Origin: Nocardia kruczakiae NBRC 101016
Lineage (GTDB): Bacteria; Actinomycetota; Actinomycetes; Mycobacteriales; Mycobacteriaceae
Reading direction: 5' to 3'
Assembly: GCF_001612965.1 (NCBI RefSeq)
Contig: NZ_BDBL01000013.1
Coordinates: forward strand, 116,972-180,971
DNA length: 64,000 nucleotides
The notes under the pieces were generated by a model. That model searched no databases. It was not told where the DNA came from and worked only from the letters and a program-made list of their open reading frames with translations. Each line of letters opens with the position of its first letter. The stretch's first letter is position 1. Position numbers and translations under genes: made by a program. This document shows, in pieces, positions 25,850-33,177 of this stretch.

Positions 25850-26011
25850 TCAGGCGGCGGGGCGGGGCGGGTCGGCCGACAGGCCCATGACATCGTTCCA
25901 CCATGAATCCAGAGGGCTGGGGTCCGGCCAGCTCACCGCCGCCGGTTGTTCGGCGGGCATCGAGGCCACGGCTTCATCGTCGACGAATACGGAATCTCTG
26001 TTACTCGGCAT
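25850..26011 (-). CDS. Small protein with WPDPSPL-SWW motif (copy 1)
   Basis: This is a 53-residue protein of unknown function. After an acidic N-terminus it has VSWPDPSPLDSWWNDVM near residues 26-42. The same WPDPSPLxSWWxxVM string appears in another small protein at 54730-54933. The ATG at 26011 has GAGGAG about 8 nt upstream. A SigF-like promoter lies 43 nt upstream of the start. No signal peptide or membrane helix is visible. The shared motif and the promoter argue that it is a real gene. Confidence 0.7.
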   Translation of the reverse strand: MPSNRDSVFVDDEAVASMPAEQPAAVSWPDPSPLDSWWNDVMGLSADPPRPAA

Positions 26012-26053
26012 GCGGCTCACTCCTCGTCCCCCAAGATCACAGCTGACTACCGA

Positions 26054-26078
26054 AAACCCAGATCTCGGCCTGCCAAAC
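26054..26078 (-). promoter_or_regulatory. SigF-type promoter of WPDPSPL gene copy 1
   Basis: On the minus strand GTTT (26078-26075), a 15-nt spacer and GGGTTT (26059-26054) match the SigF consensus at all but one base. Confidence 0.5.
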
Positions 26079-26158
26079 CACTTTTTCATCACACGAGGGA
26101 GACCGTAGGGTTGCCGACACAGGCCAGTGAACTCTTTTCCGACCGGCGAGGAGCAGAA

Positions 26159-26509
26159 TTGCCGAATTTCACCGTCCGCCGTGCACTCACCGCCGCCGCG
26201 ATCTCGGCCGCCGGACTCGCGGCACTGGCGCCGAGTGCGGCCGCCCAGCCGAGCATCTACCATCCGGTGATCACCCCGTGCAGCCAGCAGTTCCGTACCC
26301 CGCTGGAACCGCCGCGACCGGGCGCCGAGGTGTATTGGAGTCCGTTCGGCACCGCCGGCATCGTCTGCTACGACGACGGCACCGGCATCGAGCACTACTA
26401 CCAGCGCGATCCCGCCGGCCGCTGGCACGACATCAACGAACTGCTGCCGGGCCAGCACTTCTACGTGATCTTCACCTCCACCGTGCCGGACCATGCCACC
26501 TGGGGCTGA
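26159..26509 (+). CDS. Small secreted protein
   Basis: This 116-residue protein begins, from a TTG at 26159 with GAGGAG 6 nt upstream, with NFTVRRALTAAAISAAGLAA and a likely cleavage after SAAAQ. The mature part of about 80 residues has two Cys (TPCSQQF and GIVCYDD) that may pair, and a Tyr/Trp-rich core (AEVYWSPFG, YYQRDPAGRW). I do not recognise the family. It has its own terminator downstream. The TTG start is odd but is the only one with a good ribosome site and an intact signal peptide. Confidence 0.7.
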   Translation: MPNFTVRRALTAAAISAAGLAALAPSAAAQPSIYHPVITPCSQQFRTPLEPPRPGAEVYWSPFGTAGIVCYDDGTGIEHYYQRDPAGRWHDINELLPGQHFYVIFTSTVPDHATWG

Positions 26510-26540
26510 GCGAGCCGGACCACGAACCTGCCCGGATACG

Positions 26541-26569
26541 CGAAAACCCGGGTGTGACCCGGGTTTTCG
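26541..26569. terminator. Bidirectional terminator
   Basis: The stem CGAAAACCCGGGT-GTG-ACCCGGGTTTTCG is a 13-bp perfect inverted repeat with a 3-nt loop, and A/T runs on both arms. It separates the convergent secreted-protein and thiolase genes. Confidence 0.85.
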
Positions 26570-26584
26570 TGAGCGGAGCGGGGT

Positions 26585-27784
26585 TCAGCGGGTGGCGATG
26601 ATCGCCGAACCGTGGCCGAACAGGCCCTGGTTCACGGCGATACCGGCGCGGGCGTTGTCCACCTGACGACCGTCGGCCCGGCCACGCAACTGCCAGGTGA
26701 GTTCGCAGATCTGCGCGATCGCCTGCGCCGGGATGGCCTCACCGAAGCAGGCCAGGCCACCGCTGGGATTCACGGGCACGCGACCGCCCAGAGTGGTTGC
26801 GCCGCTGCGCAACAGCTCCTCGGCGCCGCCGATCTCGCACAGTCCGATGTCTTCGTACCAGTCCAGCTCCAGCGCGGTGGACAGGTCGTAGACCTCCGCG
26901 AAGGACAGGTCGGCGGGACCGAGTCCGGCCTCCTCGTAGGCGGCATCCGCGATCGCGGACCGGAACGACCGCGAGGGCGCATCGAAGGCCACCGCGGAGT
27001 CGGTCGCGAAATCCGGCAGATCGAGAACGGTCTTCGGGAAGGTCGGCGTGACCGTCGACAGCGCCCGGATGCGGACCGGATCGGCGATACCGTGGCGGCG
27101 GGCGTAGTCCATCGACGTCAGCACCAGCGCGGCGCCGCCGTCACTGGTGGCGCAGATGTCGAGCAGTCGCAGCGGATCGGAGACGATCGCGGAGGCCGCG
27201 ACCTCCTCGGCCGCGACCTCTTTGCGGTAGCGCGCATAAGGGTTGTTCAGGCCGTGCTTGGCGTTCTTCACCTTGACGGCGGCGAAATCGTCGAGCGTGG
27301 CCCCGTGCAGCGCCATCCGCCGGCGCGCGTAGAGCGCGAAGTAGATGGGATTGGTGGCGCCGAGCAGATGGAAACGCAACCAGTCCGGATCGTCGCGGCG
27401 CTCACCGCCGACCGGCTGGAAGAACCCCTTCGGGGCGGCATCCGCACCGACCACCAGCGCCACATCGGTCAGCCCGGCCAGGATCTGGGCCCGCGCGTTG
27501 GCAATGGCCTGGGCACCGGAGGCGCAGGCGGCGTAGCTGCTCGAGATCCGGGCGCCGGACCAGCCGAGCGCCTGGGCGAACGTCGCACCCGACACGAATC
27601 CGGGGTAGCCGTTGCGGATGGTGTCCGCGCCGGCGATGTAGCCGACGTCGCGGTGGTCGACGCCGGCATCGGCCAGCGCCGCCCGCGCCGCTACCAGGCC
27701 GTATTCGACGAAATTGCGTCCCCATTTGCCCCACTGGTGCATACCCGCACCGAGGACGGCGATATCGCGATCGTTGTCAGGCAT
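26585..27784 (-). CDS. Thiolase-like lipid-transfer protein (Ltp family)
   Basis: This 399-residue protein has the thiolase superfamily fold: SYAACASGAQAIANA with the N-terminal Cys region, then DICATSDGGAALVLTS, FAEVYDLSTALELDWYEDIG and NPSGGLACFGEAIPA. The C-terminal Cys-His pattern of true thiolases is changed, as in SCP2/Ltp aldolases of steroid side-chain breakdown. The gene overlaps the upstream DUF35 gene by 8 nt. Such thiolase/DUF35 pairs act as complexes, for example retro-aldolases. It resembles mycobacterial Rv1627c. Confidence 0.85.
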   Translation of the reverse strand: MPDNDRDIAVLGAGMHQWGKWGRNFVEYGLVAARAALADAGVDHRDVGYIAGADTIRNGYPGFVSGATFAQALGWSGARISSSYAACASGAQAIANARAQILAGLTDVALVVGADAAPKGFFQPVGGERRDDPDWLRFHLLGATNPIYFALYARRRMALHGATLDDFAAVKVKNAKHGLNNPYARYRKEVAAEEVAASAIVSDPLRLLDICATSDGGAALVLTSMDYARRHGIADPVRIRALSTVTPTFPKTVLDLPDFATDSAVAFDAPSRSFRSAIADAAYEEAGLGPADLSFAEVYDLSTALELDWYEDIGLCEIGGAEELLRSGATTLGGRVPVNPSGGLACFGEAIPAQAIAQICELTWQLRGRADGRQVDNARAGIAVNQGLFGHGSAIIATR

Positions 27785-28223
27785 CGACCGGCCTCCACAT
27801 CCACACCGTGTGCTCCGCTTCCTCGTCCTCGTACAGCACGCCCAGCGTCAGCTCGACCGGCATGCCGACGGCCAGGTCGTCCACGGTGAGGCCGCGCACG
27901 ACCTGCCCGAGAATCACCATCTGCTCTTCCTCGAGTTCCACCGCCGCGACGATGTACGGCTCGAACGGATCCGGTGAGACATAGGGTGCGGGCGGTTTGT
28001 AGCGGGCGTCCGCGTACGACCAGATCCGGCCTCGCGTGGAGAACGGATACTCGACCAGTTCGGATCCGTCCTTCGGACTCGCGCACTGCGGGTTGCGGCA
28101 GGCCAGCGTGTTCCGCGGGAAGTACGGTGTGCCGCAGACCTCGCAGCGACTTCCCTGGAGACGTACGGTGCCGTCGTCCGCAGTGAACCAGCCTTCCACG
28201 GCGGGGCGTTGTTCTTTCTGCAC
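27777..28223 (-). CDS. DUF35 zinc-ribbon/OB-fold partner of the thiolase
   Basis: This 148-residue protein has an N-terminal rubredoxin-like zinc ribbon, CEVCGTPYFPRN with a second pair in ACRNPQC, and a C-terminal OB fold (GRIWSYADARYKPPAPY, ILGQVVRGLTVDDL, VGMPVELTLGV). These proteins pair with Ltp-type thiolases and bind the acyl-CoA ligand. It resembles Rv1628c. The start is GTG at 28223 without a ribosome site, but with a possible -10 (TATATC) about 10 nt upstream, so the message may be leaderless. Confidence 0.82.
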   Translation of the reverse strand: MQKEQRPAVEGWFTADDGTVRLQGSRCEVCGTPYFPRNTLACRNPQCASPKDGSELVEYPFSTRGRIWSYADARYKPPAPYVSPDPFEPYIVAAVELEEEQMVILGQVVRGLTVDDLAVGMPVELTLGVLYEDEEAEHTVWMWRPVDA

Positions 28224-28237
28224 AGCGCCGACGATAT

Positions 28238-28251
28238 AGGAACACGTTCTA
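28238..28251. promoter_or_regulatory. KstR-like operator
   Basis: AGGAACACGTTCTA matches the KstR consensus TNNAACNNGTTNNA at every fixed base except the first. It sits 15 nt upstream of the DUF35 gene, overlapping its likely -10. Confidence 0.55.
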
Positions 28252-28354
28252 TTTTGGCGAGGAAATCCGCTCCGCCGATGCGCGCGCCCGGGTACGGTGT
28301 GACCGGATCGAGGATGGCCCCCACCCTCGAGTCGATCTGGAGTACCACACCGCG

Positions 28355-29143
28355 ATGGGCATGAAAATCATTGACCCGCAGTCGATTCGCAACGTCACGA
28401 TCGTCGGGGACCCCGGGGAGACGGCGGCGCTCATCGACCGGCTGCGCCGCCGGCCCGCCGGAAACGGGTCCCACTCAGCGGTCACCGTCGACTGGGTGAC
28501 CGACCGCGTCGAGCACACGGTTCGCCTGACCGAGCTGTCGACCCACGCGCCGATCGCGGAACTCGAACGGGCCGTGCGGACGGCCGACGGGGTGGTCGCG
28601 CTGATGAACGCGGCCGCGGCGAGCGCCGCGCGACTCGAGGCGATTCTGCGGGTGGCCGACGACCATCAGGTCGCCCGCCTGTGCCTGGTACACGGACTCG
28701 ACCATCGCGCCGCGGATTTCGGCCGCTGCGTGCGCACTGTCGCCGCCACGCGCGGAGCGGTGCCGCTGACGGTGCAGATTCCACTCGGTATCGGGGCCGG
28801 ATTCGAGGGAGTCATCGATCTGATCCCGATGTGGGCACTCGAACCGATGGCCGTCGAATTCTTCGGCACTCACTGGCCGATCGCCGAGCAGCGGTATCAC
28901 GAACTCGTCGACGCGGTGCTGGCGCAGGACACCGCACGCCCCGGCGTGCCGAACACCGGAAAGTTGCCGCCGCACCAGTTGTACGACCGGATCCGCCGCC
29001 TCACCCGGATCGGCGATGTCGTGCCCGTCCTGTGCGATGCGTCGCCGCGCACCGACGACACCGCCGCACTGCTGGACGCGATGGTCCGGTACCTGCCGTC
29101 ACCGATGCACGTCTGCCAACCGGAGCACGCGCTCGACCAGTGA
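28355..29143 (+). CDS. Stand-alone EF-G-like G-domain protein with degenerate GTP motifs
   Basis: This 262-residue protein follows the order of an EF-G G domain and its G' insert. RNVTIVGDPGETAALIDRL stands for the P-loop region, ADGVVALMNAAAASAARLE and the following ADDHQVARLCLVHGLDHRAADF for the switch-2 to NKMD region, and VPLTVQIPLGIG, FEGVIDLIPMWAL and DVVPVLCDAS end in LLDAMVRYLPSP. The P-loop GKT, the DTPGH and NKMD motifs are all missing, so GTP binding is doubtful. Domains II-V are absent. The function is unknown. The start could be 28355 or 28361. Confidence 0.7.
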   Translation: MGMKIIDPQSIRNVTIVGDPGETAALIDRLRRRPAGNGSHSAVTVDWVTDRVEHTVRLTELSTHAPIAELERAVRTADGVVALMNAAAASAARLEAILRVADDHQVARLCLVHGLDHRAADFGRCVRTVAATRGAVPLTVQIPLGIGAGFEGVIDLIPMWALEPMAVEFFGTHWPIAEQRYHELVDAVLAQDTARPGVPNTGKLPPHQLYDRIRRLTRIGDVVPVLCDASPRTDDTAALLDAMVRYLPSPMHVCQPEHALDQ

Positions 29144-29207
29144 ACGACCCGGGCCCCTGAAGAATTCGCCCGATGAACGACTCGGCGACGCCGCCACCCG
29201 CGCGGTG

Positions 29208-29236
29208 GATTCGGCTCGCCGGTAGCGAGCCGAATC
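29208..29236. terminator. Inverted repeat between convergent genes
   Basis: GATTCGGCTCGC and GCGAGCCGAATC form a perfect 12-bp stem with a 5-nt loop (CGGTA) between the EF-G-like gene and the small-peptide gene. Confidence 0.65.
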
Positions 29237-29244
29237 CGTCACGA

Positions 29245-29340
29245 TCACCAACCGGAGCCGGAGCCACCCGAACCGGTGTTGGCGAGGATGGTGCCGATCA
29301 CCATCTGCAGGATGCCGGCGACAGAGCCAAGAAATTCCAC
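29245..29340 (-). CDS. 31-residue hydrophobic peptide with Gly/Ser tail
   Basis: GTG at 29340, with a perfect GGAGG 6 nt upstream, opens a 31-residue peptide: a hydrophobic helix of about 19 residues (EFLGSVAGILQMVIGTILA), then NTGSGGSGSGW and stop. It has no signal peptide. Small helical peptides of this sort serve as mycomembrane porins (PorA/PorH) in corynebacteria, or as toxins and regulators elsewhere; none can be claimed here. The ribosome site, composition and flanking hairpin support a real gene. Confidence 0.6.
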   Translation of the reverse strand: MEFLGSVAGILQMVIGTILANTGSGGSGSGW

Positions 29341-29560
29341 GGTGTTCCTCCGACTTTCTCATCCGCCGAGTGTCCGGCGTAGCGGAGAACCTAGCTCAGC
29401 AACCTTGTGAAAGAAAGACATTTCGGAAAATTCGGTAGGACTCACGGGCCCTCGGCCGATCCGGAACCCGTGGTGACGACACCGCGACGCGAGACCTTAC
29501 CACCCGGAAAAGTTGCGAACGAGACCGTTGCGACCACTCCGCGACCTTCCGGCAATTGGC

Positions 29561-29585
29561 GTTTACCCCCGGCGGCGCCGGGTAG
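29561..29585 (+). promoter_or_regulatory. SigF-type promoter of the SRPBCC-ADH operon
   Basis: GTTT at 29561-29564, a 15-nt spacer and GGGTAG at 29580-29585 match the SigF consensus with one mismatch, 33 nt before the start. Confidence 0.6.
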
Positions 29586-29618
29586 CTCGCCAGCGAAGCG
29601 ACCGGCGAGGAGGCCCGG

Positions 29619-30173
29619 ATGAATGTCACCGATGCGGTCATGGATCGGCTCGACGCCGTGGTCACGAAAGCTGTCGGCGTCACGAAGGCTGTCGGCGCGG
29701 CGCCGGGTCGTGGGCACCCGCAGATCGTGACGATCGGACGTCCGCGCGCGGAGGTCGAACAGCTCTGGCACGATCCGCGACTGCTCTCCCGGGTGTTCGG
29801 GGAGATGGCTTCGGTGGACAGTTCCGAAGGCGCCCGAGACGACGGTGCCGACGGCACCCGATATGTGTGGCGGCTGGGTCCGGACGGTGGCGAAAACGTC
29901 ACCTGGACAACGACACTCGCCGAAGAGCCGGGCATGCTGCGCTTCACCGGTACCGGCGACGCCGCGGCCGGCACCTACCTGCAGCTGAACTTCCGGGACG
30001 CGCCGCAGGGGCTCGGGACCGAAGTGACCCTCTCCGTGCGGGCGCCGCTGCCCGACATACTCACCGACACCGCCGCGTTCGCGGCGCTCTACCGCGCGCG
30101 GGCGCTGCTGCAGACGGGCGAGATACCGACCCTCGCGGGAAATCCCAGCGCGCGTGCCACCTCGGACGGATAA
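29619..30173 (+). CDS. SRPBCC (cyclase/dehydrase-like) protein
   Basis: This 184-residue protein has the START/SRPBCC helix-grip pattern: VTIGRPRAEVEQLWHDPRLLSRVFGEM, then TWTTTLAEEPGMLRFTG, and a C-terminal helix with YRARALLQTGEIPTLAG. Such proteins bind hydrophobic ligands. Proteins of this subtype often sit beside a zinc alcohol dehydrogenase, as here. The ATG at 29619 has GGAGG about 7 nt upstream. The SigF-like promoter suggests stress induction of the pair. Confidence 0.8.
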   Translation: MNVTDAVMDRLDAVVTKAVGVTKAVGAAPGRGHPQIVTIGRPRAEVEQLWHDPRLLSRVFGEMASVDSSEGARDDGADGTRYVWRLGPDGGENVTWTTTLAEEPGMLRFTGTGDAAAGTYLQLNFRDAPQGLGTEVTLSVRAPLPDILTDTAAFAALYRARALLQTGEIPTLAGNPSARATSDG

Positions 30174-30198
30174 CGAGCCGGACGGAGAGGAACGATTC

Positions 30199-31368
30199 AT
30201 GCGCGCACTGTGCTGGAACGGGGTCAACGATCTCGCCGTGGAGACCGTGCCCGACCCCTCGGTGGTCAACCCGCACGACGCCGTCGTGGCGGTCCGCCTG
30301 ACCACCACCTGCGGCTCGGATCTGCATTTCATCGACGGCTATCTGCCCGGAATGCGCCACGGTGACGTCTTCGGCCACGAGTTCGTCGGCGAGGTGGTCG
30401 CCGTCGGCTCCGAGGTCACCCACCGCGGCGTCGGCGACCGGGTGGTGGTGCCCTCGTTCATCGGATGCGGCTCCTGCTGGTTCTGCGAACACGACCTGTG
30501 GGCCGCCTGCGACACCACCAACCCGAACGCGCACCTGCAACGCCCTGTGCTCGGCTACCCGACCGCCGGTATCTACGGCTACACCCACCCCTTCGGCGGA
30601 TACCAGGGCTCCCACGCCCAATACGTGCGTGTCCCCTTCGCCGATGTCAACTGCTTCCCCGTCCCCGCCGAGATCACCGACGAACAGGCCCTGTTCGTCT
30701 CCGACGCCGTGCCGACCGGACTGATGGGCGCCGAATTCTGCGATATCTCCCCCGGCGATACGGTCGCCATCTGGGGCAGCGGCGGGGTCGGACTGATGGC
30801 GGGGCACTCGGCGCGGCTGCTCGGCGCCGAACGCGTGATCGTGATCGACCGCTATCGCGAACGTCTGGCGCTGGCGCACAAGCACTTCGACGCCGAAACC
30901 GTCGACTACACCGCGGTGGACAGCGTGCAGAACACCCTCGCCGAGATGACCGGCGGCCGCGGTCCCGACGCCTGTATCGACGCGGTGGGTATGGAGGGGC
31001 ACGGCACCGGACTGCAGCACGCCTACGACCGCGTCAAACAACTCCTGCGCCTCGAAACCGACCGCGCCACACCGTTGCGCGAGGCGATCCTCGCCTGCCG
31101 CAAGGGCGGGGTGGTGTCGGTGCTGGGCATCTACGGTCTGACCGACAAGTTCCCGATGGCAGTCGTCACCAACAAGAGCCTCACGATCCGCAGCGCGCAA
31201 CAGCACGGCCAGCGCTACGTCCGCCGCATCTTCGACTACATCCAGCAGGGCGACCTCGATCCGTCCTATCTGATCACCCACGACCTTCCGCTGGAGGACG
31301 CCGTGCGCGGGTACGACCTGTTCAAGAACAAACGAGAAGGGTGCGTGCGCGCGATCTTCCGCCCGTGA
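30199..31368 (+). CDS. Zinc-dependent alcohol dehydrogenase (formaldehyde dehydrogenase-like)
   Basis: This MDR-family dehydrogenase has 389 residues. The catalytic zinc site includes the Cys in TTCGSDLHF and the GHE motif (VFGHEFVGEV). The structural zinc loop has CGSCWFCEHDLWAAC. The Rossmann motif is GSGGVGL. The inserted loop with GYGYTHPFGGYQG-like sequence (YGYTHPFGGYQG) marks the glutathione-independent formaldehyde dehydrogenase type, so it may oxidise aldehydes or alcohols. It starts 25 nt after the SRPBCC gene, with a GGAGAGG upstream. Confidence 0.85.
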   Translation: MRALCWNGVNDLAVETVPDPSVVNPHDAVVAVRLTTTCGSDLHFIDGYLPGMRHGDVFGHEFVGEVVAVGSEVTHRGVGDRVVVPSFIGCGSCWFCEHDLWAACDTTNPNAHLQRPVLGYPTAGIYGYTHPFGGYQGSHAQYVRVPFADVNCFPVPAEITDEQALFVSDAVPTGLMGAEFCDISPGDTVAIWGSGGVGLMAGHSARLLGAERVIVIDRYRERLALAHKHFDAETVDYTAVDSVQNTLAEMTGGRGPDACIDAVGMEGHGTGLQHAYDRVKQLLRLETDRATPLREAILACRKGGVVSVLGIYGLTDKFPMAVVTNKSLTIRSAQQHGQRYVRRIFDYIQQGDLDPSYLITHDLPLEDAVRGYDLFKNKREGCVRAIFRP

Positions 31369-31477
31369 CGCGAACCGACCCGCGAGCCACTGTTCTCACC
31401 CTGCTCAACGACGCTCTCGCCAACTCGATTAGCATTTTCGCCGCGTCACATAAGAGCTGAGTGGAGGGTGGGTTTTC

Positions 31478-31816
31478 ATGGCCAAGAAGGTCATCGTCGA
31501 GCTGGTGGACGACTACGACGGCAAGTCCGATGCCGACCAGACGGTGCACTTCGGCATCGACGGGGTCGAATACGAAATCGACCTGTCGACCAAGAACGCC
31601 GAGAAACTGCGCAAGATCTTCGAGCAGTGGACCGGATCCGCCCGCAAGGTCGGCCGAAACCGCAAGGGCGCCGTCAAGTCCGGCACCGCCCGCACGACCC
31701 CGGACCGCGAGCAGACCGCCGCCATCCGGGAGTGGGCGCGCAACAACGGCTACGAGATCTCGAGCCGCGGCCGCATCCACAAGGACATCGTCGAGGCCTA
31801 CAACAAAGCCGGCTAG
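31478..31816 (+). CDS. lsr2: Lsr2 nucleoid-associated protein
   Basis: This 112-residue protein is a clear Lsr2. The N-terminal dimerisation domain has KKVIVELVDDYDG and HFGIDGVEYEIDLS; the basic linker is RKVGRNRKG; the C-terminal DNA-binding domain ends EWARNNGYEISSRGRIHKDI. The RGR motif inserts into the minor groove of AT-rich DNA, so Lsr2 silences horizontally acquired genes. Its length equals that of mycobacterial Lsr2. The ATG has GGAGGG about 10 nt upstream. Confidence 0.96.
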   Translation: MAKKVIVELVDDYDGKSDADQTVHFGIDGVEYEIDLSTKNAEKLRKIFEQWTGSARKVGRNRKGAVKSGTARTTPDREQTAAIREWARNNGYEISSRGRIHKDIVEAYNKAG

Positions 31817-31831
31817 ACGACGGTCCGCCCG

Positions 31832-32866
31832 TCACGAACCTGCCAGTGTCACGGCGCGCGCCATGAGCGCGTCCGCGACGGCACGGGGACGACGGCCGAG
31901 CCCGCAGGCGCAGGCGACGCCGTCGACGCGGCGGCCCAGCGCATTCTCGATGGTGTGCAGCGTCTTTCGCTGCTCATCCTCGGTGGGCACGTCGTGGACG
32001 ACACCCGCGTAGAAGCGGGTGCCCGCGGGGAGGGACAGATCGGCGAGGGGCGCGTAGAACCGGGACTCCGCAGCCGGCGGTCTGTCGCCCGCGGCGAACG
32101 GAACATGGACGTACTCCAGCGTGCGTCCGGAGGGCCATTGCCGCGCAACGGAAATGGCCAGGTCGACGAACGGCCGGGCGGTGCGCAGCGGTACGCCCTT
32201 GTTGTGCAGGCTGCCCAGGCACAGGTGCACGCCGATCCGGGTGCCCTCCGGGGCCGCGGCGGCCAGCGCCGCGATTCCCCGGCCCGAGCCCAGCAGCCGC
32301 TCCACCACGCGGTGCGCGGGCTGGGTCAGCGCCATCGCCACCAGTTCCGCGGTGGCCTCCAGCTGGATGACGACATCGTCGCCGCCCGTCCGCGCAATGG
32401 CGGCGATCTCTCGGGCGGTGGCCTCGGTGAACGCGGTGCGTTCGGAGCGAATTCCCTTGGGCCCCAATGCGACGAACGCCAGGGTGAGATCGGTCGGCAT
32501 GCCGATCTGCAACGCGAGTTCGGGCCGGCCCAGTTCGGCGCGCACGGCGGAGAAGATCGGCAGCGCCTCGGTCGCTTCCCTGGAATAGCCGAGGTCCATC
32601 CCGTCCCCGGTCGCCGTCCGGCCCTCCGGTACCCGGTATCGAGGCCGATCGCGCCGAGTCCGCCACTCCCCCGACCGGGTGACCTCGAGCGCGCCCTGAG
32701 CGACCAGATCTTCCAAAATCGGCCGGACGTAGTACTCGTACCGGCGGGTCTCACCGGTGGGCAGGGTCTGTAACAGCGGACCGGCACTGTCGGCCATCGC
32801 CCGCATCGCCTCATGCGTACTCGCGGCGGGGAAGCTCCCCACGAAATGCACGCTGCGCGAAGGCAT
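31832..32866 (-). CDS. MetE-like (cobalamin-independent methionine synthase-like) TIM-barrel protein
   Basis: This 344-residue protein looks like the C-terminal catalytic barrel of MetE without the N-terminal half. It starts VHFVGSFPAAST, and it has LQIGMPTDLTLAFVA, IQLEATAELVA, IGVHLCLGSLHNKG, FYAGVVHDVPTEDE and a C-terminal VDGVACACGLGRRP, where a zinc-ligand Cys is expected. Many such short proteins occur in actinobacteria with unknown methyl-transfer substrates. Its stop lies 16 bp from the end of lsr2. Confidence 0.7.
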   Translation of the reverse strand: MPSRSVHFVGSFPAASTHEAMRAMADSAGPLLQTLPTGETRRYEYYVRPILEDLVAQGALEVTRSGEWRTRRDRPRYRVPEGRTATGDGMDLGYSREATEALPIFSAVRAELGRPELALQIGMPTDLTLAFVALGPKGIRSERTAFTEATAREIAAIARTGGDDVVIQLEATAELVAMALTQPAHRVVERLLGSGRGIAALAAAAPEGTRIGVHLCLGSLHNKGVPLRTARPFVDLAISVARQWPSGRTLEYVHVPFAAGDRPPAAESRFYAPLADLSLPAGTRFYAGVVHDVPTEDEQRKTLHTIENALGRRVDGVACACGLGRRPRAVADALMARAVTLAGS

Positions 32867-33177
32867 TTACCCATCGTACCCGGCCGAGCGACGCTGCGTG
32901 ACGCATCGCGAGACGTGGGTGGGTGCCGTCGGTGCGGGCCGATCCACATCGGGTGTTTGCACACAATTTACGGGCTCGAATTCTCGGCGCAGCCCGGGCG
33001 GCCGCGATCGCCCCTAGACTCGCAGCCACGTCTCGCACATCGAGACGACTCGTCGTTCGACCAGCGCCGTGCGAACACCGTCCCGCGCCTCGCCGAGGCG
33101 CCACACAGCTGTCCGGGCTCGATCCGGTGCACCGTGCCGCCGGTGCCCGCCCCGGACCGTTCCCCCGGGAGGTAACG
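32867..33177. other. Divergent intergenic region with short inverted repeats
   Basis: No gene is visible in this 311-nt region between the MetE-like and WS/DGAT genes. CGTCTCG-CACAT-CGAGACG at 33029-33047 is a perfect 7-bp dyad, and GCGAGACGTGG near 32909 recurs in inverted form near 33025, so a shared operator is possible. Confidence 0.4.

Noticed and set aside
28355..29143. Tetracycline-resistance ribosomal protection protein
   Set aside because: Only a degenerate G-domain is present; domains II-V and the GTP motifs needed for TetM/TetO function are missing.
30199..31368. Mycofactocin-linked alcohol dehydrogenase
   Set aside because: The zinc-binding MDR motifs and formaldehyde dehydrogenase-type loop point elsewhere, and it is 26 kb from the mft genes.
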